Shown here in pieces: positions 25,057 to 33,744 of a stretch of DNA of 64,000 nt. The notes below the pieces were generated by a model. That model ran no database searches and was not told the DNA's origin. It was given only the letters and a program-made list of their open reading frames with translations. The stretch is from Bradyrhizobium sp. DOA9 (GTDB lineage: Bacteria > Pseudomonadota > Alphaproteobacteria > Rhizobiales > Xanthobacteraceae). Numbering within the stretch: position 1 is the stretch's first letter; every line of letters begins with the position of its first letter. The stretch is taken from contig NZ_DF820425.1 in the NCBI RefSeq assembly GCF_000617845.2, forward strand, positions 1,309,690 through 1,373,689, written 5' to 3'. A program made the position numbers and the translations under genes.

Positions 25057-27537
25057 TCACATATGGCTGTTCTCTTCCTCGACCAGAATCTCCCGCTTGC
25101 CGGCATGGTTGGCGGGACCGACGATGCCCTCCAGTTCCATGCGCTCCATCAGCGATGCGGCGCGGTTATAACCGATCTGCAGACGGCGCTGGATGTAGCT
25201 GGTCGAGGCCTTGCGGTCGCGCTTGACGACCGCAACCGCCTGCTGGAACAGATCGCCCCCGCCATCGCCGCCCATGCCGGTGGCGTCGAACACGGCACCG
25301 TCCTCGTCCTCGGTCGGCTCTTCGGCGGTGACGGCTTCGAGATATTCCGGCTGTCCCTGCGTCTTGAGGTGACGCACCACCTTCTCGACCTCCTCGTCGG
25401 AGGCGAAAGGTCCGTGCACGCGGCTGATGCGTCCGCCGCCCGCCATGTAGAGCATGTCGCCCTGGCCGAGCAGCTGCTCGGCGCCCATCTCGCCCAGAAT
25501 GGTGCGGCTGTCGATCTTGGAGGTGACCTGGAAGGCGATGCGGGTCGGGAAGTTCGCCTTGATGGTGCCGGTGATGACGTCGACCGACGGACGCTGCGTC
25601 GCCAGGATCACGTGCAGGCCGGCGGCGCGCGCCATCTGCGCCAGACGCTGCACCGCGCCTTCGATGTCCTTGCCGGCGACCATCATCAGGTCGGCCATTT
25701 CGTCGACGATGATGACGATGTAGGGCAGCGGATCCAGCGAGAGCTTCTCTTCCTCGTAGATCGCCTTGCCGGTTTCCTTGTCGAAGCCGGTATGCACCGT
25801 GCGCGTCGGCTCCTCGCCCTTGGCCTTCAGTTCGAGCAGGCGCGTATTGTAGCCGTCGATGTTGCGCACACCGAGCTTGGCCATGTTCTTGTAGCGCTCC
25901 TCCATCTCGCGCACGGCCCATTTCAGCGCGACCACCGCCTTCTTCGGGTCGGTCACCACAGGCGTGAGCAGATGGGGAATGCCGTCATACACCGAGAGCT
26001 CGAGCATCTTCGGATCGACCATGATCAGGCGGCACTGGTCGGGGCGCAGCCGGTAGACCAGGCTGAGGATCATGGTGTTGATCGCGACCGACTTGCCCGA
26101 GCCGGTGGTACCCGCGATCAGCATATGCGGCGTGCGGGCGAGGTCGATGATGACGGGGTCGCCGCCGATGGTCTTGCCGAGGCAGAGCGGCAGCTTCGCG
26201 ACCGTGTCGGTCGCTTCCTTCGCCACCAGCAGTTCGCGCAGGTAAACCTTTTCGCGATGCGCGTTCGGCAATTCGATGCCGATGGCGTTGCGGCCGGGCA
26301 CGACCGCGACGCGCGCCGACAGCGCGCTCATCGAGCGGGCGATGTCGTCGGCAAGGCCGATCACGCGCGAGGACTTGATGCCGGGCGCCGGCTCCAGCTC
26401 GTACAGCGTGACCACGGGACCGGGATTGGCCTTCACGATCTCGCCGCGCACGCCGAAATCCTGCAGCACGCCTTCGAGCGAGCGGGAATTGCTCTCCAGC
26501 TCGGCCTTGCTGAGCGGCTGGCGATCGCCGGCCTTCGGCGCGGCCAGCATGGAGACGGAGGGAAGATCGAACTTGTCGGAGGACTTCTTGGAAGCGGCCT
26601 TCGGCGCAGCCTTCTTCTTCGGGGCGCGCGCTGCGGGCTCCTCCTCTTCCTCCTCCTCGTCTTCCAAGTCCTCTTCGTGCCCGTCCTCGTCGTCCTCGTC
26701 GCGAGACTGCGGCGAGATCGACGGCGCTGAGCGGCCGCTGCCGAGATTCGGCTCCTGACGGCTGAACGCGACCGCCTTGGTCTTCGGACCGCTCGAGACC
26801 AGCGAACGATAGGCAGCGCCAAGCAGCCAGATCAGCCGCGCCTTGGTGCTCATCAGCGCATGGAACAGCCAGCCCAGCGATACTGAGCCGCGATCGCTCT
26901 CCTCGTCTTCGTCGAGCGGCTTGTCGTCTTCCTCGATCTCGGCGAGTTCGTCGTCAGGCTCGCGAGCGCCGAGACCGCAGGCGATCAGGAAGGTCGCTGC
27001 CATCGCGGCGAACAGGATCGTGCCCAGCACGATGCGATAGATCGTGCCCGCCGGTCCGAAGATCACCGCGGGCGCGCGCACCAGGGCATCGCCGACCACG
27101 CCGCCGAGGCCGGTCGGCAGCGGCCAGGCCCCACCGTGCTGAAAGCAGCTGACGAAGCCCGCCGCGATCACCGTGCAGAGAATCCAGGAGCCGAGCCGCA
27201 GCGCCTCGCGATCGAACGGACGATGTGTCATCATGCGCCAGCCCCAGACCGCAACGGTCAGGACCAGCATGATCGCGCCGAGCCCCAGGATCTGCATCGC
27301 GAGATCGGCGCCGATCGCGCCGGCGTAGCCGAGGATGTTGCGGATCGGCCGCGAGGTCGCGTGGCTGAGGCTTGGATCCTGCACCGACCACGTCATCAGC
27401 GCCGCGGAGGCGACGCCCGCCAGCGCGATCAGGCCGAGGCCGGTGAGCTCGCGCATGCGCCGCGCCAGCCCCTCGCGGATCGAGGGCGGCAGATGGCCGA
27501 CCAGAGGAATGACACGCTCGATTGCCGACATGCTCAC
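25057..27537 (-). CDS. ftsK: DNA translocase FtsK
   Basis: The 826-residue septal DNA pump resolves chromosome termini at division. About four TM helices lie in residues 30-190. An acidic run (about 279-300, many consecutive Glu) is followed by a Lys/Ala-rich stretch. The motor has Walker A GTTGSGKS near 477-484 and [19 protein letters not shown], and the C-terminal gamma winged helix is [23 protein letters not shown]. The start is GTG 27537 or ATG two codons later. The gene lies 10 bp after the aminotransferase and probably shares its promoter, which carries a CtrA box. Confidence 0.96.
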   Translation of the reverse strand: MSMSAIERVIPLVGHLPPSIREGLARRMRELTGLGLIALAGVASAALMTWSVQDPSLSHATSRPIRNILGYAGAIGADLAMQILGLGAIMLVLTVAVWGWRMMTHRPFDREALRLGSWILCTVIAAGFVSCFQHGGAWPLPTGLGGVVGDALVRAPAVIFGPAGTIYRIVLGTILFAAMAATFLIACGLGAREPDDELAEIEEDDKPLDEDEESDRGSVSLGWLFHALMSTKARLIWLLGAAYRSLVSSGPKTKAVAFSRQEPNLGSGRSAPSISPQSRDEDDEDGHEEDLEDEEEEEEEPAARAPKKKAAPKAASKKSSDKFDLPSVSMLAAPKAGDRQPLSKAELESNSRSLEGVLQDFGVRGEIVKANPGPVVTLYELEPAPGIKSSRVIGLADDIARSMSALSARVAVVPGRNAIGIELPNAHREKVYLRELLVAKEATDTVAKLPLCLGKTIGGDPVIIDLARTPHMLIAGTTGSGKSVAINTMILSLVYRLRPDQCRLIMVDPKMLELSVYDGIPHLLTPVVTDPKKAVVALKWAVREMEERYKNMAKLGVRNIDGYNTRLLELKAKGEEPTRTVHTGFDKETGKAIYEEEKLSLDPLPYIVIIVDEMADLMMVAGKDIEGAVQRLAQMARAAGLHVILATQRPSVDVITGTIKANFPTRIAFQVTSKIDSRTILGEMGAEQLLGQGDMLYMAGGGRISRVHGPFASDEEVEKVVRHLKTQGQPEYLEAVTAEEPTEDEDGAVFDATGMGGDGGGDLFQQAVAVVKRDRKASTSYIQRRLQIGYNRAASLMERMELEGIVGPANHAGKREILVEEENSHM

Positions 27538-27547
27538 GGCGCCCCGC

Positions 27548-28762
27548 CTAACCCAGAGTCTCGACCAGCCGGTGCAGCGCCTGCGCCGTGGTCTCGCCGT
27601 CCTGCACCAGCGCGAGGCGGATGTAGCCTGCGCCGGGATTGAATCCGTCAGGCTGCCGTCGCGCCAGGAAGCTGCCGGGCACCACGCGCACGCCGGCTTC
27701 CCTGAACAGCTTGAGCGTCACCGACACGTCGTCGCCGACCTCGGAGGTGTTGAGCCAGACGCAGAAGCCGCCATCGGGCCGGCGATAGCCGTAACGATTG
27801 CCGATGATCTGGTCGGCGAGGTCGAACTTGATCCGGTACAGCCGGCGATTCTCCTCGACATGCGCCTCGTCGCCGTAGGCGACCGTCGCGACATGCTGCA
27901 ACGGCACCGGCACCTGGGGCGCGGCGATGTTGCGCAGCTCGAGGAACATGCCGATGAATTTCTTGTCGCCGGCGGCGAAGCCGACGCGCAGGCCAGGGAG
28001 GTTGGAGCGCTTCGACAGCGACTGGAACGCGACCACGCGCGTGAAGTCGGGGCCGGCGCATTCCAGCGCGCTGCCGGGAGCCTCGCGCGTGTAGATCTCG
28101 GAATAACATTCGTCGCTGAGGATCACGAAGCCATAGCGGTCGGCGAGCTGCTTCAGGCGCTCGAAATAGCCGGGCTTCGCGACCGAGCCCTGCGGATTGG
28201 CGGGTGAAGCCAGGTAGAACGCCACCGTGCGCGCCAGCGTCGCCTCATTGATGGCGTCGAGATCGGGCAGGAAGCCGTTCTCGACCGTGGTCGGCAGATG
28301 GACCGGCTCGCAAGCGGCCGCAAGAGCGCCCGCGCCATAGACCGGATAGAACGGGTTCGGCATCAGGATCGCAGGCTTGCCCGGACGCGGGCCGACATAG
28401 CGGGCGGCCGCGATCGCGGCGAGGAACAGCCCCTCGCGGCTGCCATTGAGGACGAGAATCTCGGTTTTGGGGTCGAGCGACCGCGGCAGCTTGAAGCGCG
28501 ACGACAGCCAGGCGCCGGCGGCGTTGCGGAACGGCTCGGTGCCCTGGTTCATCGGGTAGCGGCCGAAATCGGCGATGTGCCTGGCCAGCACCGGGCCGAC
28601 GAAGTCGGGCACGGGATGCTGGGGCTCGCCGACCGCAAGCGAAATCAAGGGCTTGCCCGGCTGATGCGGGGCCAGGAGCTCGTTCAACCGGACGAAGGGC
28701 GAGCGTTCGGAATCGGAGCCATTACCGCCCTGCGGCGCACGGGATGAAGCGGTCAGAGCCAT
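27548..28762 (-). CDS. Class I/II PLP aminotransferase
   Basis: The 404-residue fold-type I enzyme has family motifs [66 protein letters not shown] (Asn for PLP), [11 protein letters not shown] (Asp) and [15 protein letters not shown] with the PLP lysine at about 251. It most resembles succinyldiaminopimelate/acetylornithine-type or aspartate-family transaminases (DapC-like), but substrate cannot be fixed by sequence reading. ATG 28762 is chosen over a TTG 42 bp upstream. It heads the unit containing ftsK. Confidence 0.88.
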   Translation of the reverse strand: MALTASSRAPQGGNGSDSERSPFVRLNELLAPHQPGKPLISLAVGEPQHPVPDFVGPVLARHIADFGRYPMNQGTEPFRNAAGAWLSSRFKLPRSLDPKTEILVLNGSREGLFLAAIAAARYVGPRPGKPAILMPNPFYPVYGAGALAAACEPVHLPTTVENGFLPDLDAINEATLARTVAFYLASPANPQGSVAKPGYFERLKQLADRYGFVILSDECYSEIYTREAPGSALECAGPDFTRVVAFQSLSKRSNLPGLRVGFAAGDKKFIGMFLELRNIAAPQVPVPLQHVATVAYGDEAHVEENRRLYRIKFDLADQIIGNRYGYRRPDGGFCVWLNTSEVGDDVSVTLKLFREAGVRVVPGSFLARRQPDGFNPGAGYIRLALVQDGETTAQALHRLVETLG

Positions 28763-28832
28763 TCGTTGGGCGCCAGTACTCTTGGAACGGCCGGTCGCTA
28801 CCAAAGGCGCCGGCGGGAAGCGGTTCAGTTCA

Positions 28833-28866
28833 CCATAGATAGGGCGAGGTTAAGACGCGATTAACC
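28833..28866 (-). promoter_or_regulatory. CtrA-box promoter of the aminotransferase-ftsK unit
   Basis: GGTTAA-GACGCGA-TTAACC at 28848-28866 is a perfect, fully palindromic match to TTAA-N7-TTAAC. On the minus strand TTAATC (-35) is followed after exactly 17 bases by TATCTA (-10), so the CtrA box covers the -35 region, the arrangement of CtrA-activated promoters. The predicted transcript would start about 65 bases before the ATG at 28762. Regulation by CtrA is inferred from the motif. Confidence 0.6.
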
Positions 28867-29542
28867 ATCGGCCGCCGCCCCGTCCAGAGCGGGAATAATC
28901 GGGCCGGATAAACAACGGATGGCGGCGGGAGATCTCGTGGCCCGGCTTGTCGTGCCCCTTCACGGTCCTCGAGCTGCGTGTGGCGCAAACCTGATTTTCA
29001 AGTGATTGCAGGGCGTTAGGGGAGTACAACCTAATACACCCGACTGACAATTCACAATATTTAGTATTTGGTCCAGGAACTCGCACCAATTGTTGACGGG
29101 TGAAACCGAGGGTCTTAGCCTTCGAGTCGTTCGGCGCGAGTGAGTCCTAAGTCCCGTCGTCGTTCTAATCCCAAAAGGGTCCAAGCGGAGGGATTCCCGG
29201 CCAGCCTGTGGGCTAGCGGACGAATCGCGACGTATGCCGATCAGGGTTAATGAAGTTTTTAACCTTTGTAGGAGCAGTCTAAATAAACTTTTCCACCCTG
29301 GCCCTGATGCTGGGTCCGAGAAGAACAGGAGAACCTGATTTGGCCCGCAAGGGTCGCACGAGTTGATCTGGAAAAGAGAAGACCATCGGGGATTCCCGCC
29401 CCCGATGGCCCCTGTCCGATCCAGACTTGCATCCATATGGGCAGGTGCAAGACGGGGCGGCGCACAGAACTGTTGAGTCGAGTAGACTCCGCAGAGTCAA
29501 CCCGGTCAAGCCCACTAATCCCGTAAGTGGGAAATTTGACCT
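28867..29542. other. Hairpin-rich non-coding stretch, no gene recognised
   Basis: No open frame here has protein-like composition. Several inverted repeats are visible: GGTTAA/TTAACC (29245-29264), CCATCGGGG/CCCCGATGG (29383-29408) and, just before the next gene, GGTCAA-G-CCCAC with GTGGG and TTGACC (29504-29541). Base composition is lower in GC than the flanking genes. It could carry one or more small RNAs or the eroded remains of an inserted element; neither can be shown from the sequence alone. Confidence 0.5.
29504..29541 (+). promoter_or_regulatory. Leader hairpin ending 1 nt before the YjzC-like start codon
   Basis: GGTCAA (29504) and CCCAC (29511) can pair with GTGGG (29527) and TTGACC (29536-29541), leaving an 11-base loop. 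The only purine-rich candidate ribosome site (GTGGGAAA) is inside the 3' arm and the ATG is at 29543. Translation could therefore be controlled by melting or by a bound factor. Confidence 0.45.
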
Positions 29543-29725
29543 ATGAGTAAACAAACGTTGAGGCCCGGCGAAAAAATCCGGGATTCCGGCATCTACCGCG
29601 ATAGTTCCTCGGGCGAACGGTCCACGCTCGTGCGTGGCAAAACCGCGCCTCCGACTGAACGGCCCGGCGGTAAATGGCTCGAAGTCGTCGATACGAATCC
29701 GAACGACAAGAGCAGTCGTCGCTAA
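29543..29725 (+). CDS. YjzC-like small protein
   Basis: The 60-residue soluble, charged protein is MSKQTLRPGEKIRDSGIYRD and onward, ending KWLEVVDTNPNDKSSRR. The opening x-L-R-P-G-E-K-x-x-x-S-G-I-Y followed by a T-x-x-x-G-x-x-x-P-P-T block and a K-W near the end resembles the YjzC family of small proteins of unknown function known from Bacillus and many proteobacteria. A good terminator starts 8 bp after the stop, supporting a real single-gene transcript. The start codon is next to a leader hairpin. Confidence 0.75.
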   Translation: MSKQTLRPGEKIRDSGIYRDSSSGERSTLVRGKTAPPTERPGGKWLEVVDTNPNDKSSRR

Positions 29726-29733
29726 CGAGAGGG

Positions 29734-29767
29734 AAGCCCGGCGTATTCGCTGGGCTTTTCCTTTTTT
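29734..29767 (+). terminator. Intrinsic terminator after the YjzC-like gene
   Basis: AAGCCCGGCG (29734-29743), loop TATT and CGCTGGGCTT (29748-29757) form a stem with one G-T pair, followed by TTCCTTTTTT. Confidence 0.8.
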
Positions 29768-29909
29768 GGAATCGCACCCTTCGATTCTCTTTGGATGGCT
29801 TTCACTTCTGCCAAAGCGCTCATCAAACCGCTCGTCGTTGTCGTCCGTCTCCAGAATGCGGGCGGCTTGTTTGAACTTCTACAACTGAGCCTTGCATTTG
29901 GGCGTTGCT

Positions 29910-30638
29910 ATGCGTGTCCCTGCTAAGCCGGAAGAGATTGTCGAAGTCTACGCTGACGAGAGCAGCCAGAACAAACACCGCTACTTGGTTCTGGGCGCTA
30001 TCACGATCAGCATGCTTGGCACCCCTGATTTGATTGAGGCTATCAAAAAGGCTCGTTTGCCGGAGTTACCTCAAGGCGAAGCGAAATGGGCGAAAGTCTC
30101 GAAAGCCAAGCTAGCCGCATACAAGCGGATGGTGGATGTGGTTTTTGACAATCAGGATAGGTGGCATTTTCACTCGCTTTTTGTCGATACGACGCAGCAG
30201 AACCACAAGAGGTTTAACGACGGCGACAGCGAGATCGGCTTCAACAAAGAACTTTACCAACTGGCAAACAAGGTCGGCCAGCTTTACTCAAAGGCTTACT
30301 TCCACATCTATCCTGACTACCGAGACACCAAGAGTTCGCCCGAGGAACTGCGTCAGATTTTGTGCCATGGCGCTCGAAAGCGTGGGGATACCAGAGATTG
30401 GCCAGTCCGGCGCTGCCAGTTTCGCGACTCAAAAAAGACGATCCCCCTTCAGGTTGCGGACATTCTGATTGGCGCGATCGCCTACCAACTTAACGGCCAC
30501 AACAAGGCCCCCGACGCAAACCCCGCAAAGATGGAGCTAGCTCAATACATCATGACCCGCGCTGGCATTACCGACATAACTCGCGGCACGGCGAGGGTGG
30601 CCAAATTCTCGGTCTGGCCGCGCAAGTTACGAAAGTGA
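29910..30638 (+). CDS. DUF3800-domain protein (predicted RNase H-like fold)
   Basis: The 242-residue protein opens EEIVEVYADESSQNKHRYLVLGAI, with the DUF3800 D-E-S motif (D16, E17). It ends with VADILIGAIAYQ (D184), the second conserved acidic site of the family, so both putative metal-binding positions are present. DUF3800 proteins are scattered among phages, plasmids and islands and are predicted nucleases of unknown role. Codon use is richer in A/T than in neighbouring genes, suggesting transfer. ATG 29910 is chosen; a TTG 18 bp upstream is also in frame. It has no evident partner gene except the YjzC-like gene. Confidence 0.82.
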   Translation: MRVPAKPEEIVEVYADESSQNKHRYLVLGAITISMLGTPDLIEAIKKARLPELPQGEAKWAKVSKAKLAAYKRMVDVVFDNQDRWHFHSLFVDTTQQNHKRFNDGDSEIGFNKELYQLANKVGQLYSKAYFHIYPDYRDTKSSPEELRQILCHGARKRGDTRDWPVRRCQFRDSKKTIPLQVADILIGAIAYQLNGHNKAPDANPAKMELAQYIMTRAGITDITRGTARVAKFSVWPRKLRK

Positions 30639-30999
30639 AGGGGTGGTCCCTAGCCTCTAGATCGAAACCGACCCCCACCTTTGGGTGGGTGCCACCGCCT
30701 AGGCGGTGGCGTCAGGCTAGGGAGTTGACCCGAATATAGTTCCTAAGATTCGCGTTGTGAATCGTGGGGATATCTTTTTTTAAGCTCCTGTATTCTTAAG
30801 TTTTTTTAAAGTTCTAGGCCGGGTAAGCCTGCGCCAATTGGCGCAGGGTTACGAAATGGTCGTTCCCGCCGACCATTTCCGTGTTCTGAAACTGTTCGTC
30901 ACCGGTACAGTTTTCCAAGGGCAACCGAAGCTCCCTCTACCTACGCCGCATCCTGTAGCGAACCTTCCTCGCAGCTGTGCATCATGCCGTGTCGGGCGC
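30639..30999. other. Non-coding stretch with strong palindromes after the DUF3800 gene
   Basis: CCCACC-TTTG-GGTGGG (30674-30689) is followed at once by a perfect 20-bp palindrome, 30691-30710 (GCCACCGCCT and its complement). An A/T-rich segment with two long T-runs follows (30774-30812). The hairpins may terminate the DUF3800 transcript. No gene is seen in the rest. Confidence 0.6.
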
Positions 31000-31404
31000 C
31001 TAGCGCCCCGGCAGCTTCGCGAACGTCTTCATGCCGGCGGGGATGGTGTGGAATTCCTGCATGTCGCAGGTATAGATCGCCATCTGCGGCTGGAACTGCG
31101 CCGGTTCATCGAGCGTGCCGACCTTCAGGATCGCGGCGGGCAGCCCCGGAACCTTGGTCACGATGTGCGTGCCGCATTCGGCGCAGAACTCGCGCGTGAC
31201 GGGGCGTTCGAGGTCCTTGCGCGTGAACTGCCTGGGTTGACCGGTGATGTAGCTGAAGCCGCCCGCCGGCATCGCGATGAAGGTGTTGGGCGCGCCGCCC
31301 GAGATGTACTGGCATTCGCGGCAATGACACTGCGCCTGCATCATCGCATCGCCCTCGGCCACGTAGCGCACCTCGCCGCAATAGCATCCGCCTTCCAAAC
31401 GCAT
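31000..31404 (-). CDS. GFA/CENP-V-family zinc protein
   Basis: The 134-residue protein has the GFA fold used by glutathione-dependent formaldehyde-activating enzyme and related S-lyases. Zinc-site cysteines are visible: C7 and C9 (GGCYCGEVRY), C26/C28/C31 (QCHCRECQ) and the pair in EFCAECGTH. GAPNTFIAMPAGGF and the terminal KVGTLDEPAQFQP are typical of the family. Most GFA proteins are not true formaldehyde enzymes, so the substrate is unknown. It stands alone on the minus strand after the amtB terminator. Confidence 0.88.
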   Translation of the reverse strand: MRLEGGCYCGEVRYVAEGDAMMQAQCHCRECQYISGGAPNTFIAMPAGGFSYITGQPRQFTRKDLERPVTREFCAECGTHIVTKVPGLPAAILKVGTLDEPAQFQPQMAIYTCDMQEFHTIPAGMKTFAKLPGR

Positions 31405-31489
31405 GACGACCTCCCGATTGTTATCCTTATGGTCGATATTTCTGCGCCGGCCGCGCGGAATGGCAACGCTTTTCTTGCGAGCCCGGACC

Positions 31490-31524
31490 CAAAAGAAAGG
31501 GGCTCCAGCTTGCGCTGGAGCCCC
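31490..31524 (-). terminator. amtB intrinsic terminator
   Basis: GGGGCTCCAGC (31499-31509), a 4-base loop, and GCTGGAGCCCC (31514-31524) form a perfect 11-bp stem. Read on the minus strand it is followed by TTTCTTTTG. It lies 86-121 bp after the amtB stop. Confidence 0.8.
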
Positions 31525-31570
31525 TCAACGGTCAGGGCATTGCCGGGTATGTGCCCGAACCGTAGTTGTG

Positions 31571-31596
31571 GACGCGGTCTCCTAGGAGACCGCGTC
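31571..31596. repeat. Perfect 26-bp palindrome just after amtB
   Basis: GACGCGGTCTCCT (31571-31583) is followed directly by its exact reverse complement. It starts 13 bp after the amtB stop on the minus strand and precedes the T-tailed terminator. It may be an RNA-stabilising 3' structure or a first terminator. Confidence 0.65.
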
Positions 31597-31609
31597 CGGG
31601 AGGAGAGGG

Positions 31610-33058
31610 TTACATGTTGTAGGCGCGCTCGGTGTGCTCGGTGATGTCGAGGCCTTCACGCTCGGTCTCGACATTGGCGCGGAGGCCAACGATCACATCG
31701 ACGACCTTGAAGATGATCGCCGAACCGACGCCCGACCACACCAGCGTGGTGCAGACGGCCTTGATCTGGGCGAGCATCTGCGTGGCGAAGTCGTAATCGG
31801 CGACCTTCGGCGGGATCGCCGTGTAGTCGATGATGCCGGCGCCGCCCAGCGCGGGGTTGACGAGAATGCCGGTGCCGATGGCGCCGACGATGCCGCCGAT
31901 GCAGTGCACGCCGAACACGTCGAGCGAGTCGTCGTAGCCGAGCGCGTTCTTCACGACGGTGCAGAAGAACAAGCAGACCACGCCGACCACGAGGCCGAGG
32001 ACGATCGCGCCCATGACCCCGGCGAAGCCGGCCGCGGGCGTGACCGCCACGAGGCCCGCGATCGCGCCGGAGATGACGCCGAGCACGGAGGGATGGCCCT
32101 TGATGATCCACTCCGCGAACATCCACGACAGAGCAGCGGCCGCGGTGGCGACGAAGGAGTTGGTCATCGCGAGTGCGGCGCCGCCGCTGGCCTCGAGGTT
32201 GGAGCCGGCGTTGAAGCCGAACCAGCCGACCCAGAGCAGCGAAGCGCCGATCATCGACATCGTCAGCGAGTGCGGAGCCATCAGCTCCTTGCCGTAGCCG
32301 ACGCGCTTGCCGATCAGGAGGGCGCCGACGAGGCCTGCGATGCCGGCGTTGATGTGCACCACGGTGCCGCCCGCGAAGTCGATGGCGCCCATCTTGAAGA
32401 TCCAGCCGGCGTCGGCGTTGAGCTCGTCGAGCTTGGCCTGCGCCGCGGTCTTCGCCGCCGCGTCACCCGCCGCCGCGAGCGCCTTGGCCGCATCCTGGAT
32501 CAAGTCCGGACCCTGCCAGTACCAGACCATGTGCGCGATCGGGAAGTAGATCAGCGTGACCCAGAGCGGAATGAAGAGCGCGATGGCCGAGAACTTCATG
32601 CGCTCGGCGAAGGCGCCGACGATGAGGGCGGGCGTGATCGCCGCGAAGGTCATCTGGAAGCACACGTAGATGAGCTCCGTGATGTTGGCGTCGACCGAGA
32701 AGGTCGCGGCCTTCGTCTCGGTGGTGACGCCCATCATGAAGGCCTTGGAGAAGCCGCCGATGAAGTCGGAGCCGCCGGTGAAGGCGAGGCTGTAGCCGTA
32801 CACGGCCCAGATCACGGTGACGACGCAGACGCTGTAGAACACCTGCATCAGGACCGAGAGCATGTTCTTGGAACGGACGAGACCGCCGTAGAACAGCGCG
32901 AGGCCGGGGATCGTCATCAACAGCACCAGCACTGTCGATGTCAGCATCCAGGCGTTGTCTCCCTTGTTGACCGTTGGCTCGGCGTAGGCTGCGGTCGCAG
33001 CGAACAGGCCGACTGCGAGAGCCGCCAATCCCGCGCCATGGGGACGCTTGAACGTCAT
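31610..33058 (-). CDS. amtB: Ammonium transporter AmtB (copy 1)
   Basis: The 482-residue inner-membrane ammonium channel has a cleavable signal peptide (TAAYAEP) and about 11 TM helices. Family blocks are LALFYGGLVRSKNMLSVLMQ, FAGGTVVHINAGIAGLVGALLIGKR, LLWVGWFGFNAGS and DDSLDVFGVHCIGGIVGAIGTG with the pore histidines. About 32 Ala/Asp-rich residues (DAAKALAAAGDAAAKTAAQA) are inserted in a loop that is short in copy 2. ATG 33058 has AGGAG upstream. It lies 37 bp after glnK, which encodes its PII regulator. Confidence 0.96.
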   Translation of the reverse strand: MTFKRPHGAGLAALAVGLFAATAAYAEPTVNKGDNAWMLTSTVLVLLMTIPGLALFYGGLVRSKNMLSVLMQVFYSVCVVTVIWAVYGYSLAFTGGSDFIGGFSKAFMMGVTTETKAATFSVDANITELIYVCFQMTFAAITPALIVGAFAERMKFSAIALFIPLWVTLIYFPIAHMVWYWQGPDLIQDAAKALAAAGDAAAKTAAQAKLDELNADAGWIFKMGAIDFAGGTVVHINAGIAGLVGALLIGKRVGYGKELMAPHSLTMSMIGASLLWVGWFGFNAGSNLEASGGAALAMTNSFVATAAAALSWMFAEWIIKGHPSVLGVISGAIAGLVAVTPAAGFAGVMGAIVLGLVVGVVCLFFCTVVKNALGYDDSLDVFGVHCIGGIVGAIGTGILVNPALGGAGIIDYTAIPPKVADYDFATQMLAQIKAVCTTLVWSGVGSAIIFKVVDVIVGLRANVETEREGLDITEHTERAYNM

Positions 33059-33095
33059 ATTGTTTACTCCTGCTTGGATAAGGTTGAGCGCGAAA

Positions 33096-33434
33096 TCAGA
33101 GGGCCGCGGCATCGGCCTCGCCGGTGCGGATGCGCACCGCGTGGTCGAGGTTGATGACGAAGATCTTGCCGTCGCCGATCTGTCCGGTTTTCGCGGCGGA
33201 CGTGATGGCGTCGATGGTCTTGTCGACCTGGTCGGAGGCGACAGCGACCTCGATCTTGATCTTGGGCAGAAAGCTCACGGCATATTCGGCGCCGCGATAG
33301 ATTTCCGTATGGCCCTTCTGGCGGCCATACCCCTTGACTTCCGTCACCGTGAGACCGTGAACGCCGATGGCGGTCAGGGCGTCACGGACTTCTTCAAGCT
33401 TGAATGGCTTGATGATCGCCATAACAATTTTCAT
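33096..33434 (-). CDS. glnK: PII nitrogen regulator GlnK (copy 1)
   Basis: This 112-residue trimeric signal protein blocks AmtB when nitrogen is plentiful. The T-loop [15 protein letters not shown] holds the uridylylation Tyr51, and [11 protein letters not shown] and VRIRTGE form the ATP/2-oxoglutarate pocket. ATG 33434 ([16 protein letters not shown]) is the conserved start; an upstream in-frame extension is not part of the family. It is the first gene of glnK-amtB copy 1 and is preceded by a sigma-54-like promoter, fitting NtrC control. Confidence 0.96.
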   Translation of the reverse strand: MKIVMAIIKPFKLEEVRDALTAIGVHGLTVTEVKGYGRQKGHTEIYRGAEYAVSFLPKIKIEVAVASDQVDKTIDAITSAAKTGQIGDGKIFVINLDHAVRIRTGEADAAAL

Positions 33435-33539
33435 GGGTCCTATCCCCGCTTGGGCCCGGTCCGGACGTGGCCGGGCGTTCTCGACTGGTTCGCCACGAGG
33501 GAGAAGTTTCACTACGCGGGCACAGCCGGGACCCCTAGA

Positions 33540-33556
33540 ATCAAATGCCGTGCCAG
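33540..33556 (-). promoter_or_regulatory. Sigma-54-like promoter upstream of glnK copy 1
   Basis: On the minus strand the sequence is CTGGCACG-GCAT-TTGAT, matching TGGCACG-N4-TTGCW with a single mismatch at the -12 C. It is 106 bp upstream of the glnK start. A GCACTGCAGTGC palindrome lies about 60 bp further upstream (33615-33626) but is too short between half-sites to be a standard NtrC site. Confidence 0.5.
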
Positions 33557-33744
33557 ATCAGGCGGATTGCCTAACGGATTATGAAGACGGGCGTTTTCGC
33601 CTTCGGCAGGGGTCGCACTGCAGTGCGCCATTACGTCGCGCTTAAAACGTGATCACGTCTGCTCAAAACGAGGGCAAGACAGGCTCCCGACACAATGTTG
33701 CCCACGCGTCGGGCAGCAAGACGGTATTTACGTAGCACCGGCGC

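Noticed and set aside
24670..26730. 686-codon open frame on the + strand
   Set aside because: It is antisense to ftsK and lolA, has no recognisable domain and has shadow-type composition.
29247..29262. TTAA...TTAA as a CtrA site
   Set aside because: The spacing is eight bases, not seven.
28960..29436. 158-codon open frame on the minus strand in the hairpin-rich stretch
   Set aside because: It is rich in Ser, Arg and Thr without any domain, signal or ribosome site, and is crossed by inverted repeats.
29795..29926. 43-codon open frame starting ATGGCTTTCACT just before the DUF3800 gene
   Set aside because: There is no ribosome site and it overlaps the DUF3800 start. It could be a leader peptide, but nothing in the sequence supports it over chance.
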